Origin: Flavobacterium sp.
GTDB taxonomy: Bacteria > Bacteroidota > Bacteroidia > Flavobacteriales > Flavobacteriaceae
DNA: 9,251 nucleotides
Assembly (NCBI GenBank): GCA_019105125.1
Contig: JAHRWO010000064.1
Coordinates: forward strand, 1-9,251
Direction of reading: 5' to 3'
The translations under genes were made by a program, and so were the position numbers. The notes below the pieces were generated by a model. That model saw nothing but the letters and a program-made list of their open reading frames with translations, ran no database searches and was not told the DNA's origin. Below, piece by piece: positions 1 to 6,762 of the stretch (position 1 is the stretch's first letter; each line of letters begins with the position of its first letter).

Positions 1-1
1 G

Positions 2-1594
2 TTATTAGAAACCGATGAAGGAAAAGCCATCGGATTATCGTATTTTAAAGAACGTGGTTTTACTTCTGATACAATTAAAAAATTCGGATTAGGATATTCG
101 CCTGAAACTTGGGATGCTTTTACCAAAGAAGCACTAGGAAAAGGATATAAATTAGAATATTTAGAGAAAACTGGACTCTCAATTGTTAAGGAAGACAAAC
201 AATTTGACCGATTCAAAGGTCGCGTGATGTTTCCGATTCAAAGTATGAGCGGACGTGTTTTGGGTTTTGGTGGTCGTATTTTGACCAATGATAAAAAAGC
301 TGCAAAATATCTAAACTCACCTGAAAGTGACATTTACCACAAAAGTAAAGTTTTATACGGAATTTTCCATGCGAAGCAATCTATCGCCAAACTGAACAAT
401 TGTTATTTAGTTGAAGGGTATACCGATGTTATCCAAATGCATCAAGCCGGAATTGAAAATGTTGTGGCTTCTTCTGGAACAGCTTTAACACCTGATCAAA
501 TTCGTTTAATTAATCGTTTAACGCCTAATATTACCGTACTTTTTGATGGTGATGCTGCCGGACTTCGAGCGTCAATTCGTGGTATTGATTTGATTTTGGA
601 AGCTGGGATGAACGTAAAAGTTTGTACGTTTCCTGATGGTGATGACCCGGATAGTTTTGCGAGAAAAACATCGTATGAAGATTTGTTGCAATATTTCGAA
701 GATAACGCCAAAGATTTCATTCAGTTTAAAGCGTCTTTATTGATGCAAGAAGCTAAAAATGATCCAATTAAAAAAGCCGATTTAATTCGCGATATGGTTA
801 TTAGTATTTCTAAAATTCCAGACCGAATTAAACGTGAAGTTTACATAAAGGAATGTTCCCGAATCATGGATATTTCCGAAGATGTACTTTTCAATACCTT
901 AGCGCAATTAGTTAAGAAAGATTTATCGGAAGCTAATAAGCAATTTAAAGAGGAACAAAAGGCGTTTGAAGTTGTAAGAAACGATATTGCCCAACCCACG
1001 CAAGTTGATATTCAATACGAATTGGAACACAAAATTATTCAGATTTTATTGTTGTATGGAGATAAAGAAGCAGAATTTGAAGACACCATTTTGGCTCAAA
1101 ATGAAGAAGGTGAAACAATTGAGGTAAAAGAGCAAAATAAGTATAAAGTTTTTCAACGTATTTATCTGAGTTTGCAAGAGGATGAAGTAGAATTAGCGAA
1201 TCCAATTTTCAAAGCGATTTACAATCACTTAATTGCGTATTTCAATGAAAATGAAGTGTTTGAGTTGGATAAATACTTGATGCAATTGCCTGATGAATTA
1301 TCGCAAGAAGTCACCACCATTCTAATGAATGAAGAGCGTGAGGTATTGCACAATTGGGAAGTACAACAAATATATGTAAAACAAAAAGAGGCGACTATCA
1401 GTCAATACGTAACAGAAACGATCATCACCTTACGATGGTATTTAGTAAATAGAATTATCGATGACTTGAAAAACAATATTTCAAACAGGGAACAATCTGA
1501 TAATTCCGAGACATTAGAAATGGTTATGGCTTACTTGGGGCTTACGCATATTTTTTCAAAAAGCTTAGGAAGAGTTTTATCAAGATACAACTAG
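2..1594 (+). CDS. dnaG: DNA primase DnaG, 5' end missing
   Basis: Bacterial primase, which makes the RNA primers for replication together with the replicative helicase DnaB. The frame is open from base 2, so the 530 visible residues are the C-terminal part of a protein usually near 650 residues in this group; the N-terminal CHC2 zinc domain and the start of the polymerase core lie outside the window. A GTG at 224 is internal, because good primase sequence precedes it. Visible parts, numbered from the window edge: core segment with a KGRVMFPI-like stretch near residues 72-79; TOPRIM domain with the catalytic glutamate in VEGYTD (137-142), the metal-binding DGDAAG (182-187) and DGDDPDSF (212-219); then a mostly helical helicase-interaction region to the end, the least conserved part. 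The stop TAG overlaps the stop of the convergent response regulator. Identification is secure. Confidence 0.96.
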   Translation, partial: LLETDEGKAIGLSYFKERGFTSDTIKKFGLGYSPETWDAFTKEALGKGYKLEYLEKTGLSIVKEDKQFDRFKGRVMFPIQSMSGRVLGFGGRILTNDKKAAKYLNSPESDIYHKSKVLYGIFHAKQSIAKLNNCYLVEGYTDVIQMHQAGIENVVASSGTALTPDQIRLINRLTPNITVLFDGDAAGLRASIRGIDLILEAGMNVKVCTFPDGDDPDSFARKTSYEDLLQYFEDNAKDFIQFKASLLMQEAKNDPIKKADLIRDMVISISKIPDRIKREVYIKECSRIMDISEDVLFNTLAQLVKKDLSEANKQFKEEQKAFEVVRNDIAQPTQVDIQYELEHKIIQILLLYGDKEAEFEDTILAQNEEGETIEVKEQNKYKVFQRIYLSLQEDEVELANPIFKAIYNHLIAYFNENEVFELDKYLMQLPDELSQEVTTILMNEEREVLHNWEVQQIYVKQKEATISQYVTETIITLRWYLVNRIIDDLKNNISNREQSDNSETLEMVMAYLGLTHIFSKSLGRVLSRYN

Positions 1595-2220
1595 ATAATA
1601 TCTAAATCTTTAGCTTTTTTCAGTAAATCAACTAAGTTAGTCACATTTAATTTCGCTAACAAACGTAATTTATAAGTACTGATTGTTTTTTCATCTAGTC
1701 CAAGAATTTGAGCGATTTCCTTATTTTTTTTACCATCGTTTAGATAGCGCAGCACTTCAATCTCTCTAGTAGATAATTTTTTAAACAATCTTTCTGATTT
1801 TTTCCCTTTACTAAGAAGTTCAATACTTCTCTTTACAGATTCGCTGAAGACTACTTTACCTTCAATAACTTTCTCAATAGTGCTTTCTAATTCTTTTAGC
1901 GAACTTCTTTTTGAAACATAAGCTGAAACTCCTGCTTTTATTGCTGTGGCAGCATACATTTGTTCGGAAACGTTAGTAAAAAGTATAATTTTACTCTTAG
2001 GAAAATCTTTTAGTAAACTTTTAATGTCTCTTATACTTGATAATCCGTCAAGAGCAACATCCAAAAGAACAATGTCAAAGTGTTTACTGTTTAAGGTAGT
2101 TAGTAAAGATTCTAAGTGATTAGCGGTTGCGGTAATTTCTATTTTGCTATTTCCATGAAAATAAGACTGCAATCCTTGAACCACTACGGGTAAACTATCT
2201 GCTATACATATTTTAATCAT
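1591..2220 (-). CDS. Response regulator, NarL/LuxR family, orphan
   Basis: Two-component transcription regulator of 209 residues, normal length for the NarL/FixJ family. An N-terminal receiver domain (about 1-120) has the likely phosphoacceptor D54 in a LLD motif, T82 in the switch position and K104 in the SK motif. The C-terminal LuxR-type helix-turn-helix (about 147-205) includes LSTREIEVLRYL and a recognition-helix region with EKTISTYKLRLLAKL. The acidic pocket reads A7-D8-S9, so only one of the usual two acidic residues is present; this may alter metal binding or phosphorylation. No histidine kinase is next to it, so its partner is unknown. ATG start at 2220 with a matching promoter just upstream. 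It sits between dnaG and nadE; the regulon cannot be read from the sequence. Confidence 0.93.
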   Translation of the reverse strand: MIKICIADSLPVVVQGLQSYFHGNSKIEITATANHLESLLTTLNSKHFDIVLLDVALDGLSSIRDIKSLLKDFPKSKIILFTNVSEQMYAATAIKAGVSAYVSKRSSLKELESTIEKVIEGKVVFSESVKRSIELLSKGKKSERLFKKLSTREIEVLRYLNDGKKNKEIAQILGLDEKTISTYKLRLLAKLNVTNLVDLLKKAKDLDII

Positions 2221-2249
2221 AACTAAAATATTAATGGTTTTTAATATAC

Positions 2250-2257
2250 CAAAGTTA
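2250..2257 (-). promoter_or_regulatory. Candidate -7 promoter element for the response regulator
   Basis: Read on the minus strand this is TAACTTTG, an exact match to the Bacteroidota -7 consensus TAnnTTTG. It lies 29 bases before the regulator ATG, giving a leader of roughly 20-25 bases. No clear TTG is seen at the expected -33 position, only a T-rich stretch. It implies that the regulator can be transcribed apart from nadE, whose stop codon is 78 bases upstream. Confidence 0.5.
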
Positions 2258-2298
2258 CTAAAAAAAATGTAAACACTTATTAATTAATAGAATGATTA

Positions 2299-3102
2299 TT
2301 AAAAGTTTTCGGGCAATTTACAAAAAGGTATAGGGTTCATTTTATGCTGATTGATGGTATTTAATCTTTTGTAAATTTGAATTACTTCTGCTTCTCTACC
2401 ATAAAAATCTTCTGTAGTTTTTCCTTTTTCAACCTGTTCCATAGCCCATTCTAATTCGTCATAATTAGCTCCAATTTGATCTTCATCACTTCTGTTATCA
2501 CCAAATAATCCATCGGTAGGTTTGGCGTTTAGAATGCTTTCTGGAACTTGTAAATACGAAGCTAGCAAACGAACTTCACTCTTAACTAAATCCGCAATTG
2601 GACTTATATCTACACCTCCATCGCCATATTTTGTAAAAAATCCAATACCAAAATCTTCCACTTTATTTCCTGTTCCAGCAACTAAAAATCCGTGTAAACC
2701 TGCAAAATAATATAAAGTAGTCATTCGCAAACGAGCACGAGTGTTGGCAAGTGATAAATTCAAAACAGCTTCGTTTTCACTAGAAGGAACTTGATTTTTA
2801 AAACTTTCAAATACGGGAGTTAAATCCGCTCTTGAGTTAAAAACATTTGGGAAACGCTTTTTCAATTGATCAATATGTTCATTCGCTCTATTCACGTGGC
2901 TTTCCGCTTGGTGTATCGGCATTTCAATACACAAAGTAGGCAAACCGGTCTGTGCACATAAAGTAGAAGTTAAAGCACTATCAATTCCACCTGAGATGCC
3001 CACAACAAACCCCTTAACTTTTGCGTTAATAGCATAATCGTATAACCATTTTACTATAAATTGATTGATTTTTTCTGCTTGAAAGTGGTTGGAATTTGTC
3101 AT
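2299..3102 (-). CDS. nadE: NH3-dependent NAD(+) synthetase
   Basis: Converts deamido-NAD to NAD using ATP and ammonia, the last step of NAD synthesis in the cytoplasm. 267 residues from the chosen ATG at 3102, the usual size for the short form without a glutaminase domain. Motifs: the N-type ATP pyrophosphatase loop SGGIDS (37-42), GTGNKVED (143-150), FTKYGDGGVDISPIADL (156-172) with acidic residues for metal and nicotinate-side contacts, and KPTDGLFGDNRSDEDQIG (194-211). The frame stays open 14 codons further to 3144, but that extension has no family-like sequence and would run through the promoter region of gldB, so the inner ATG is preferred. Divergent from gldB with 80 bases between starts. 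No glutaminase partner is visible here; ammonia would come from the cell pool or a separate enzyme. Confidence 0.95.
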   Translation of the reverse strand: MTNSNHFQAEKINQFIVKWLYDYAINAKVKGFVVGISGGIDSALTSTLCAQTGLPTLCIEMPIHQAESHVNRANEHIDQLKKRFPNVFNSRADLTPVFESFKNQVPSSENEAVLNLSLANTRARLRMTTLYYFAGLHGFLVAGTGNKVEDFGIGFFTKYGDGGVDISPIADLVKSEVRLLASYLQVPESILNAKPTDGLFGDNRSDEDQIGANYDELEWAMEQVEKGKTTEDFYGREAEVIQIYKRLNTINQHKMNPIPFCKLPENF

Positions 3103-3133
3103 TTTTTTATGAAAATTTATGTGTCGATAACTG

Positions 3134-3149
3134 TATATTTGCAAATCAA
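3134..3149. promoter_or_regulatory. Divergent nadE/gldB promoter region with abutting -7 elements
   Basis: TATATTTG at 3134-3141 (+) is an exact match to the Bacteroidota -7 consensus TAnnTTTG and sits about 41 bases before the gldB ATG. Directly next to it, 3142-3149 reads TTGATTTG on the minus strand, one mismatch from the same consensus, about 40 bases before the nadE ATG. Together they form the palindrome ATTTGCAAAT at 3137-3146. No clear -33 TTG is seen for either. The plus-strand element is the better supported; the minus one is tentative. Confidence 0.5.
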
Positions 3150-3182
3150 TTTTGGTTTATAAAAGTATTAAAAATACACAAT

Positions 3183-4145
3183 ATGAAGAAATTATTATTT
3201 GCTCTTTTTGCTATTTCTTTATTCTCTTGTAAAGAAGAAAGTAAGGTGGAAGAAGCGGTTGCAAAAATTCCGGTTGAATTCAAAGTGGAGCGATTTGACC
3301 AAGTATTTTATCAATCAAAGCCAGAGGATTTACAAAAGATTAAAGCGCAATATCCTTTCTTTTTTCCGGCAGGAAATCCGGATTCGGTTTGGGTTAACAA
3401 AATTAAGAATCCTTTATTGCAAGAGTTGTACAAGGAAGTTCAAATGAAATATCCCACTCTTGGTCCAATCGAAACGGATATGGAAAAGATGTTTGCTTAT
3501 GTGCAATATTATTTTCCGAAATTTAAAACACCAAGAGTTATTACTTTAATTAATGAAGTGGATACGGAAGCCAAATCCTTTTATGTGGATACTTTAGCTT
3601 TAGTTTCATTAGATTGTTATTTAGGTAAAGAACATCGTTTTTATGTTGATTTTCCTGAATATAAAAAGCAAAGTTTGGAACCAAATCAAATTTTACCCGA
3701 TTTAGTCTCGACCTTTTGTTATGGTAAAATTGCACCTCCAACCGATAGAACGTTACTTTCTGCTATGATTTACTACGGAAAAGAATTGTATGTAAAAGAC
3801 AAATTGATTCCGTTTTATTCGGATGCAGATAAAATTGGTTACACCGATATGCAAATTAAATTTTGCCAAGAAAACGAATATTTCATGTGGAGCCATTTTA
3901 TAGAAAATAAATTATTATTCGATACCAATTCTAAAAATGAATTACGTTTTATAAAACCCGCGCCTTTTTCAAAATTTTATTTAGAAATTGATAATCAAAC
4001 ACCAGGAAGAGTGGGTCAATGGCTAGGTTGGCAAATCGTAAGAAGCTACATGGAAAACAATGAAAAAGTAACCTTAGAGCAATTGTTAGCAATGGATGCT
4101 AAAACCATCTTTGATAATTCAAAATATAAACCCAAGAAACCCTAA
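3183..4145 (+). CDS. gldB: Gliding motility lipoprotein GldB
   Basis: Lipoprotein needed for gliding in Flavobacterium; its biochemical role is not settled. 320 residues from ATG 3183, the normal family length. The N-terminus is a lipoprotein signal: MKK, a hydrophobic stretch, then LFSC with the lipidated cysteine at residue 16. The next residues K17-E18-E19 resemble the lipoprotein export signal described for surface lipoproteins of this phylum. The body has no catalytic motif I can name; conserved-looking pieces include FYSDADKIGYTD (211-222), MWSHFIENKLLF (235-246) and PGRVGQWLGWQIVRSYM (274-290), typical of GldB. The open frame begins at 3096, but the 29 extra codons lack family sequence and would bury the signal peptide. 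gldC follows after 4 bases, so the two are co-transcribed. Confidence 0.95.
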   Translation: MKKLLFALFAISLFSCKEESKVEEAVAKIPVEFKVERFDQVFYQSKPEDLQKIKAQYPFFFPAGNPDSVWVNKIKNPLLQELYKEVQMKYPTLGPIETDMEKMFAYVQYYFPKFKTPRVITLINEVDTEAKSFYVDTLALVSLDCYLGKEHRFYVDFPEYKKQSLEPNQILPDLVSTFCYGKIAPPTDRTLLSAMIYYGKELYVKDKLIPFYSDADKIGYTDMQIKFCQENEYFMWSHFIENKLLFDTNSKNELRFIKPAPFSKFYLEIDNQTPGRVGQWLGWQIVRSYMENNEKVTLEQLLAMDAKTIFDNSKYKPKKP

Positions 4146-4149
4146 TTAA

Positions 4150-4476
4150 ATGAAAACGTCAGATATAAAAATTACCGTAGCATTAGACGAAAATAATATT
4201 CCAGAGAAATTATTGTGGACTGCTCAAGATGGTGGTGTGGAACAAGAAGAAGCTAAAGCAATGTTGTTATCCGTTTGGGATAGCAAAGCTAAAGAAACGC
4301 TTCGTATTGATTTATGGACAAAAGATATGCCAGTAGATGAAATGAAACAATTCTTCCATCAAACTTTAGTTGCCATGGCCGATACTTTTCAACGCGCCAC
4401 TGCCGATGAGAAAATGTCTGATACCATGAGAGATTTCTGTGAGTACTTCGCCGAAAAAATGGATTTAAAAGCATAA
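4150..4476 (+). CDS. gldC: Gliding motility protein GldC
   Basis: Small protein of 108 residues, matching the GldC family by size, by sequence (LRIDLWTKDMPVDEMKQFFHQ at about 51-71, and an acidic helical C-terminus) and by its place directly after gldB. In Flavobacterium johnsoniae gldC is known to be accessory: its loss weakens rather than abolishes gliding. No signal peptide or membrane segment is visible, so it is probably cytoplasmic, unlike GldB. ATG at 4150, 4 bases after the gldB stop, with no good Shine-Dalgarno; translation is probably coupled. It is followed directly by a terminator hairpin, so gldB-gldC form a closed two-gene unit. Confidence 0.94.
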   Translation: MKTSDIKITVALDENNIPEKLLWTAQDGGVEQEEAKAMLLSVWDSKAKETLRIDLWTKDMPVDEMKQFFHQTLVAMADTFQRATADEKMSDTMRDFCEYFAEKMDLKA

Positions 4477-4506
4477 AAAAAAGTCGCTAGAAATAGCGAC
4501 TTTTTT
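4477..4506. terminator. Bidirectional rho-independent terminator after gldC
   Basis: Perfect 13-base-pair inverted repeat: AAAAAAGTCGCTA at 4477-4489 and TAGCGACTTTTTT at 4494-4506, with a GAAA loop, then more T residues to about 4513. The A tract on one side and the T tract on the other make it work in both directions. It starts on the gldC stop codon and lies 5 bases past the end of the convergent lipoprotein gene, so it can end both transcripts. Confidence 0.9.
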
Positions 4507-4511
4507 GTTTT

Positions 4512-5102
4512 TTATAGTATGGATTTTTCATCTAAATCCTTAAAAATCTTTTTCAAAGAGCCAAACAATAAACTCTGAGATGATTTTGAAAAGGTAACAT
4601 CATTGTTGCTCTTTTCAGGATTTCCAGTAACCCCAAAGGCGTTTTTATGGTAAATAACTTGTTGAGTATTTAAATCGTAAATAATGAGTTGTATTGAAGC
4701 TTCATTGGTAAGGTTGCTTTTGAATCTTGCAGGTGTTGTATCGATGGCGCCTAATTCATTTTTAGAATTCCCTGATTTTATTTGAATGAAGAAATCATAA
4801 TTAGTGCCTATTTTAATTTGCTTTAATTCTTCACTGCTTAATGGAAAATTATTTTTTTGAGAAATTAATACTTTTTCATTAAAAACAGTATTAAACCTTT
4901 GGTCTAACTTTTTTTCAAAAAAATCGGTTGTCATTTTTGTAAGTTTGTCCTCATTTTCTTTGGAGGTTTGAATTCTGTCTAATAGCCATTTTCCTTCAGA
5001 AAAATCAACACCAGTGGTTATCGAATCGTCCTTAAAGTAATATTTTGGTAGATTACATGAGGAAAATAAAAATACTAAAATCAAAAATTTAAAAGCCTTC
5101 AT
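4512..5102 (-). CDS. Lipoprotein of unknown function
   Basis: 196 residues from ATG 5102. The N-terminus is a lipoprotein signal: MKAFK, a hydrophobic run, then LFSSC with the likely lipidated cysteine at residue 16, followed by NLPK, so no surface-export-like acidic stretch. I do not recognise the family. The rest is soluble and mixed alpha/beta: a KWLLDRI strand near 38-44, a charged helix (47-70), a segment with VLISQKN (78-84), then KIGTNYDFFIQIK (97-109) and ASIQLIIYDLNTQQVIYHKNA (135-155). This order of strands and a GTNYDF-like turn resembles TolB-N or CsgG-like periplasmic lipoprotein folds, but that is inference only. The start overlaps the engB end by 14 bases, so it is translated from the same message. 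The frame opens earlier, at 5132, but that start would hide the signal peptide. Confidence 0.85.
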   Translation of the reverse strand: MKAFKFLILVFLFSSCNLPKYYFKDDSITTGVDFSEGKWLLDRIQTSKENEDKLTKMTTDFFEKKLDQRFNTVFNEKVLISQKNNFPLSSEELKQIKIGTNYDFFIQIKSGNSKNELGAIDTTPARFKSNLTNEASIQLIIYDLNTQQVIYHKNAFGVTGNPEKSNNDVTFSKSSQSLLFGSLKKIFKDLDEKSIL

Positions 5103-5706
5103 TTTTAAAAATATCTTCGTTGATTTGATCAATATACTCTAATATAGCATCTCTACCTGTAGCTTCTAGTGATGAGGTTATAAAATATTGAGGCATTTCG
5201 GCCCAGTTGTTGGCTAACATTTGTTTTTTATAAGCCGCAACGTGAGAAGCTACTTTTGTTTTTCCAATTTTATCTGCTTTCGTAAAAATTATCGCAAACG
5301 GAATTTCGCTTTCGCCTAAGTATTCCATAAATTCCAAATCGATCTTTTGGGCTTCTAAACGAATATCGATTAATACAAAAGCGCAAATTAATTGCTCGCG
5401 TCTTTCAAAATAATCTGTTATAAATTGTTGGAAAACAGCTTTTGTCTTTTTTGAAACTCTAGCATAACCATAACCCGGTAAATCTACTAAAAACCAATTA
5501 TTATTGATTTTAAAGTGATTGATTAATTGCGTTTTTCCTGGTTTTGATGAGGTTTTTGCCAAATTTTTATGGTTCGTCAACATGTTAATCAATGATGATT
5601 TTCCTACATTGGAACGACCAATAAAAGCGTACTCAGGTAAACGTTCTTTCGGACATTTATCTACTTCTGAATTACTGACAATAAATTCGGCGGTATTAAT
5701 TTTCAT
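5089..5706 (-). CDS. engB: Ribosome biogenesis GTP-binding protein EngB (YihA/YsxC)
   Basis: TRAFAC-class GTPase needed for assembly of the large ribosomal subunit and often essential. 205 residues from ATG 5706, normal for the family. All GTPase motifs are visible: G1 GRSNVGKSS (30-38), G2 threonine in KPGKTQ (55-60), G3 DLPGYG (75-80) with the family-typical tyrosines, G4 TKAD (142-145) and G5 TSS (177-179). The open frame extends 8 codons further to 5730, but that would take in part of a hairpin and has no family sequence, so the inner ATG beginning MKINTAEF is chosen. The hydrolase gene ends 36 bases upstream and the lipoprotein gene begins inside the engB 3' end. I see no separate promoter in the gap, so it probably depends on the hydrolase promoter, subject to the leader hairpin. 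Confidence 0.96.
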   Translation of the reverse strand: MKINTAEFIVSNSEVDKCPKERLPEYAFIGRSNVGKSSLINMLTNHKNLAKTSSKPGKTQLINHFKINNNWFLVDLPGYGYARVSKKTKAVFQQFITDYFERREQLICAFVLIDIRLEAQKIDLEFMEYLGESEIPFAIIFTKADKIGKTKVASHVAAYKKQMLANNWAEMPQYFITSSLEATGRDAILEYIDQINEDIFKNEGF

Positions 5707-5722
5707 AGTATTTAAAATAAAA

Positions 5723-5739
5723 TTCCCCAAAAAGGGGAA
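5723..5739 (-). terminator. Terminator-like hairpin between hydrolase gene and engB
   Basis: 6-base-pair inverted repeat TTCCCC (5723-5728) and GGGGAA (5734-5739) around a 5-base loop. In the minus direction the stem is followed by TTTTATTTT, the form of a short intrinsic terminator. It begins just 3 bases past the hydrolase stop and ends 16 bases before the engB ATG. It may partly end transcription after the hydrolase or act as an RNA processing or stability element. Confidence 0.55.
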
Positions 5740-5742
5740 CCA

Positions 5743-6498
5743 TTATATATTATTTTTTTGTAACCAATTAAAAAGAATTTCATTGAATTGTTCAGGATGC
5801 TCCATCATGGCAGCATGTCCGCATTTTTCTATCCAAAACAATTCTGAATTCGGTAATAATCTGTCAAATTCTTCCGCTACATTTGGAGGGGTTACTTTAT
5901 CATTTCTTCCCCAAATTATGCAGGTTGGAGTGGTCATTTTTGGTAAATCTTTTGCCATATTATGACGAATTGCACTCTTAGCAATTGTCAACGTTTTAAT
6001 CAATTTGATTCTGTCGTTTACTGTAGCAAAAACTTCATCAACAATTTCTTTAGTTGCAATCGCTGGATCGTAAAATACATCTTCTGCTTTCTTTTTGATG
6101 TATTCGTAATCACCGCGTTTTGGGTAACTTTCACCCATTCCACTTTCATATAAGCCTGAACTTCCTGTAATTACTAAAGCTTTTACTAATTCAGGGTACA
6201 TTTTGGTGAAATATAATCCAATGTGTCCTCCTAATGAGTTTCCAAGTAAGATAACTTTGTCATATCCTTTAAAAACCACAAAGTCTTTAACGAATTTGGA
6301 AAAAGCCTTAACGTTAGTTTTTAAAATGTTTTGAGTGTAAATAGGTAATTCAGGAATCACCACTTTGTATCCTTTAGGAGGAAAAAAATTAGCTACACCA
6401 TCAAAATTACTTAAGCCGCCCATCAAACCATGAAGAATGATTATTGGGGTTCCTTCGCCAGCTTCAAAATAAGTATATTTCTTTTCTTTTTTTAACAT
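5743..6498 (-). CDS. Alpha/beta hydrolase
   Basis: Alpha/beta-hydrolase fold enzyme, 251 residues from ATG 6498. The oxyanion HG motif is in ILHGLMGG (21-28). The nucleophile is S88 in the elbow GNSLGG (86-91), the acid is D200 in IIWGRNDKVTPP (194-205), and the histidine is H228 in KCGHAAMMEHPE (225-236). So the triad is complete. A cap region lies at about 112-185. No signal peptide is seen, so it is cytoplasmic. The substrate is unknown; the sequence is like MhpC/PldB-type esterases or lipases that are often only broadly annotated. A GTG at 6507 could add three residues, but the ATG fits better. First gene of an operon with engB and the lipoprotein; divergent from the mraZ cluster. Confidence 0.93.
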   Translation of the reverse strand: MLKKEKKYTYFEAGEGTPIIILHGLMGGLSNFDGVANFFPPKGYKVVIPELPIYTQNILKTNVKAFSKFVKDFVVFKGYDKVILLGNSLGGHIGLYFTKMYPELVKALVITGSSGLYESGMGESYPKRGDYEYIKKKAEDVFYDPAIATKEIVDEVFATVNDRIKLIKTLTIAKSAIRHNMAKDLPKMTTPTCIIWGRNDKVTPPNVAEEFDRLLPNSELFWIEKCGHAAMMEHPEQFNEILFNWLQKNNI

Positions 6499-6532
6499 AA
6501 ATGCCACTTGATGTGTTAATTCTCATGTTCGA

Positions 6533-6540
6533 CAAATATA
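6533..6540 (-). promoter_or_regulatory. Candidate -7 promoter element for the hydrolase-engB-lipoprotein operon
   Basis: Read on the minus strand this is TATATTTG, an exact match to TAnnTTTG, 34 bases before the chosen ATG. Expected transcription start is near 6526, giving a leader of about 28 bases. No clear TTG stands at the -33 position. Confidence 0.55.
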
Positions 6541-6762
6541 CTATTTTCTTAAAGAATCTAAAGAAAAAAATGTCATAGATATTTTTAAGCTCAACGCATT
6601 TGTAAATGGTTAGTTATCAACAATTTTGTTAGGATTTTACGAAACGAGCTTCAATTTTTTTGCATAGTTATCATTTGTTAAAACCTTCTTAAATCTAGGA
6701 TTTGCAAATGATATTAAGTTAAAAGTGGAAAACAGAGTTTTAAATTCCAAAAACTTATTAAC

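Noticed and set aside
224..226. GTG at 224 as the start of a short dnaG
   Set aside because: The same frame is open from base 2 and encodes typical primase sequence, so this is an internal codon of a gene cut by the window edge.
2522..2710. Open frames antisense to nadE, and similar ones at 496-720, 3199-3447, 3550-3741, 4289-4474, 5519-5965, 5962-6153 and 8435-8642
   Set aside because: All lie inside well-identified genes in other frames, with no sensible domain or start context; they are shadows.
3096..3182. Upstream extensions of gldB (to 3096) and nadE (to 3144)
   Set aside because: They overlap each other on opposite strands, lack family sequence, would hide the GldB lipoprotein signal and cover the promoter region.
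6614..6622. TTATCAACA, one mismatch from the DnaA box TTATCCACA, with TTATTAACA at 6756-6764
   Set aside because: Imperfect matches in AT-rich intergenic DNA, no cluster of true boxes and no dnaA or origin genes nearby; not enough for a replication origin.
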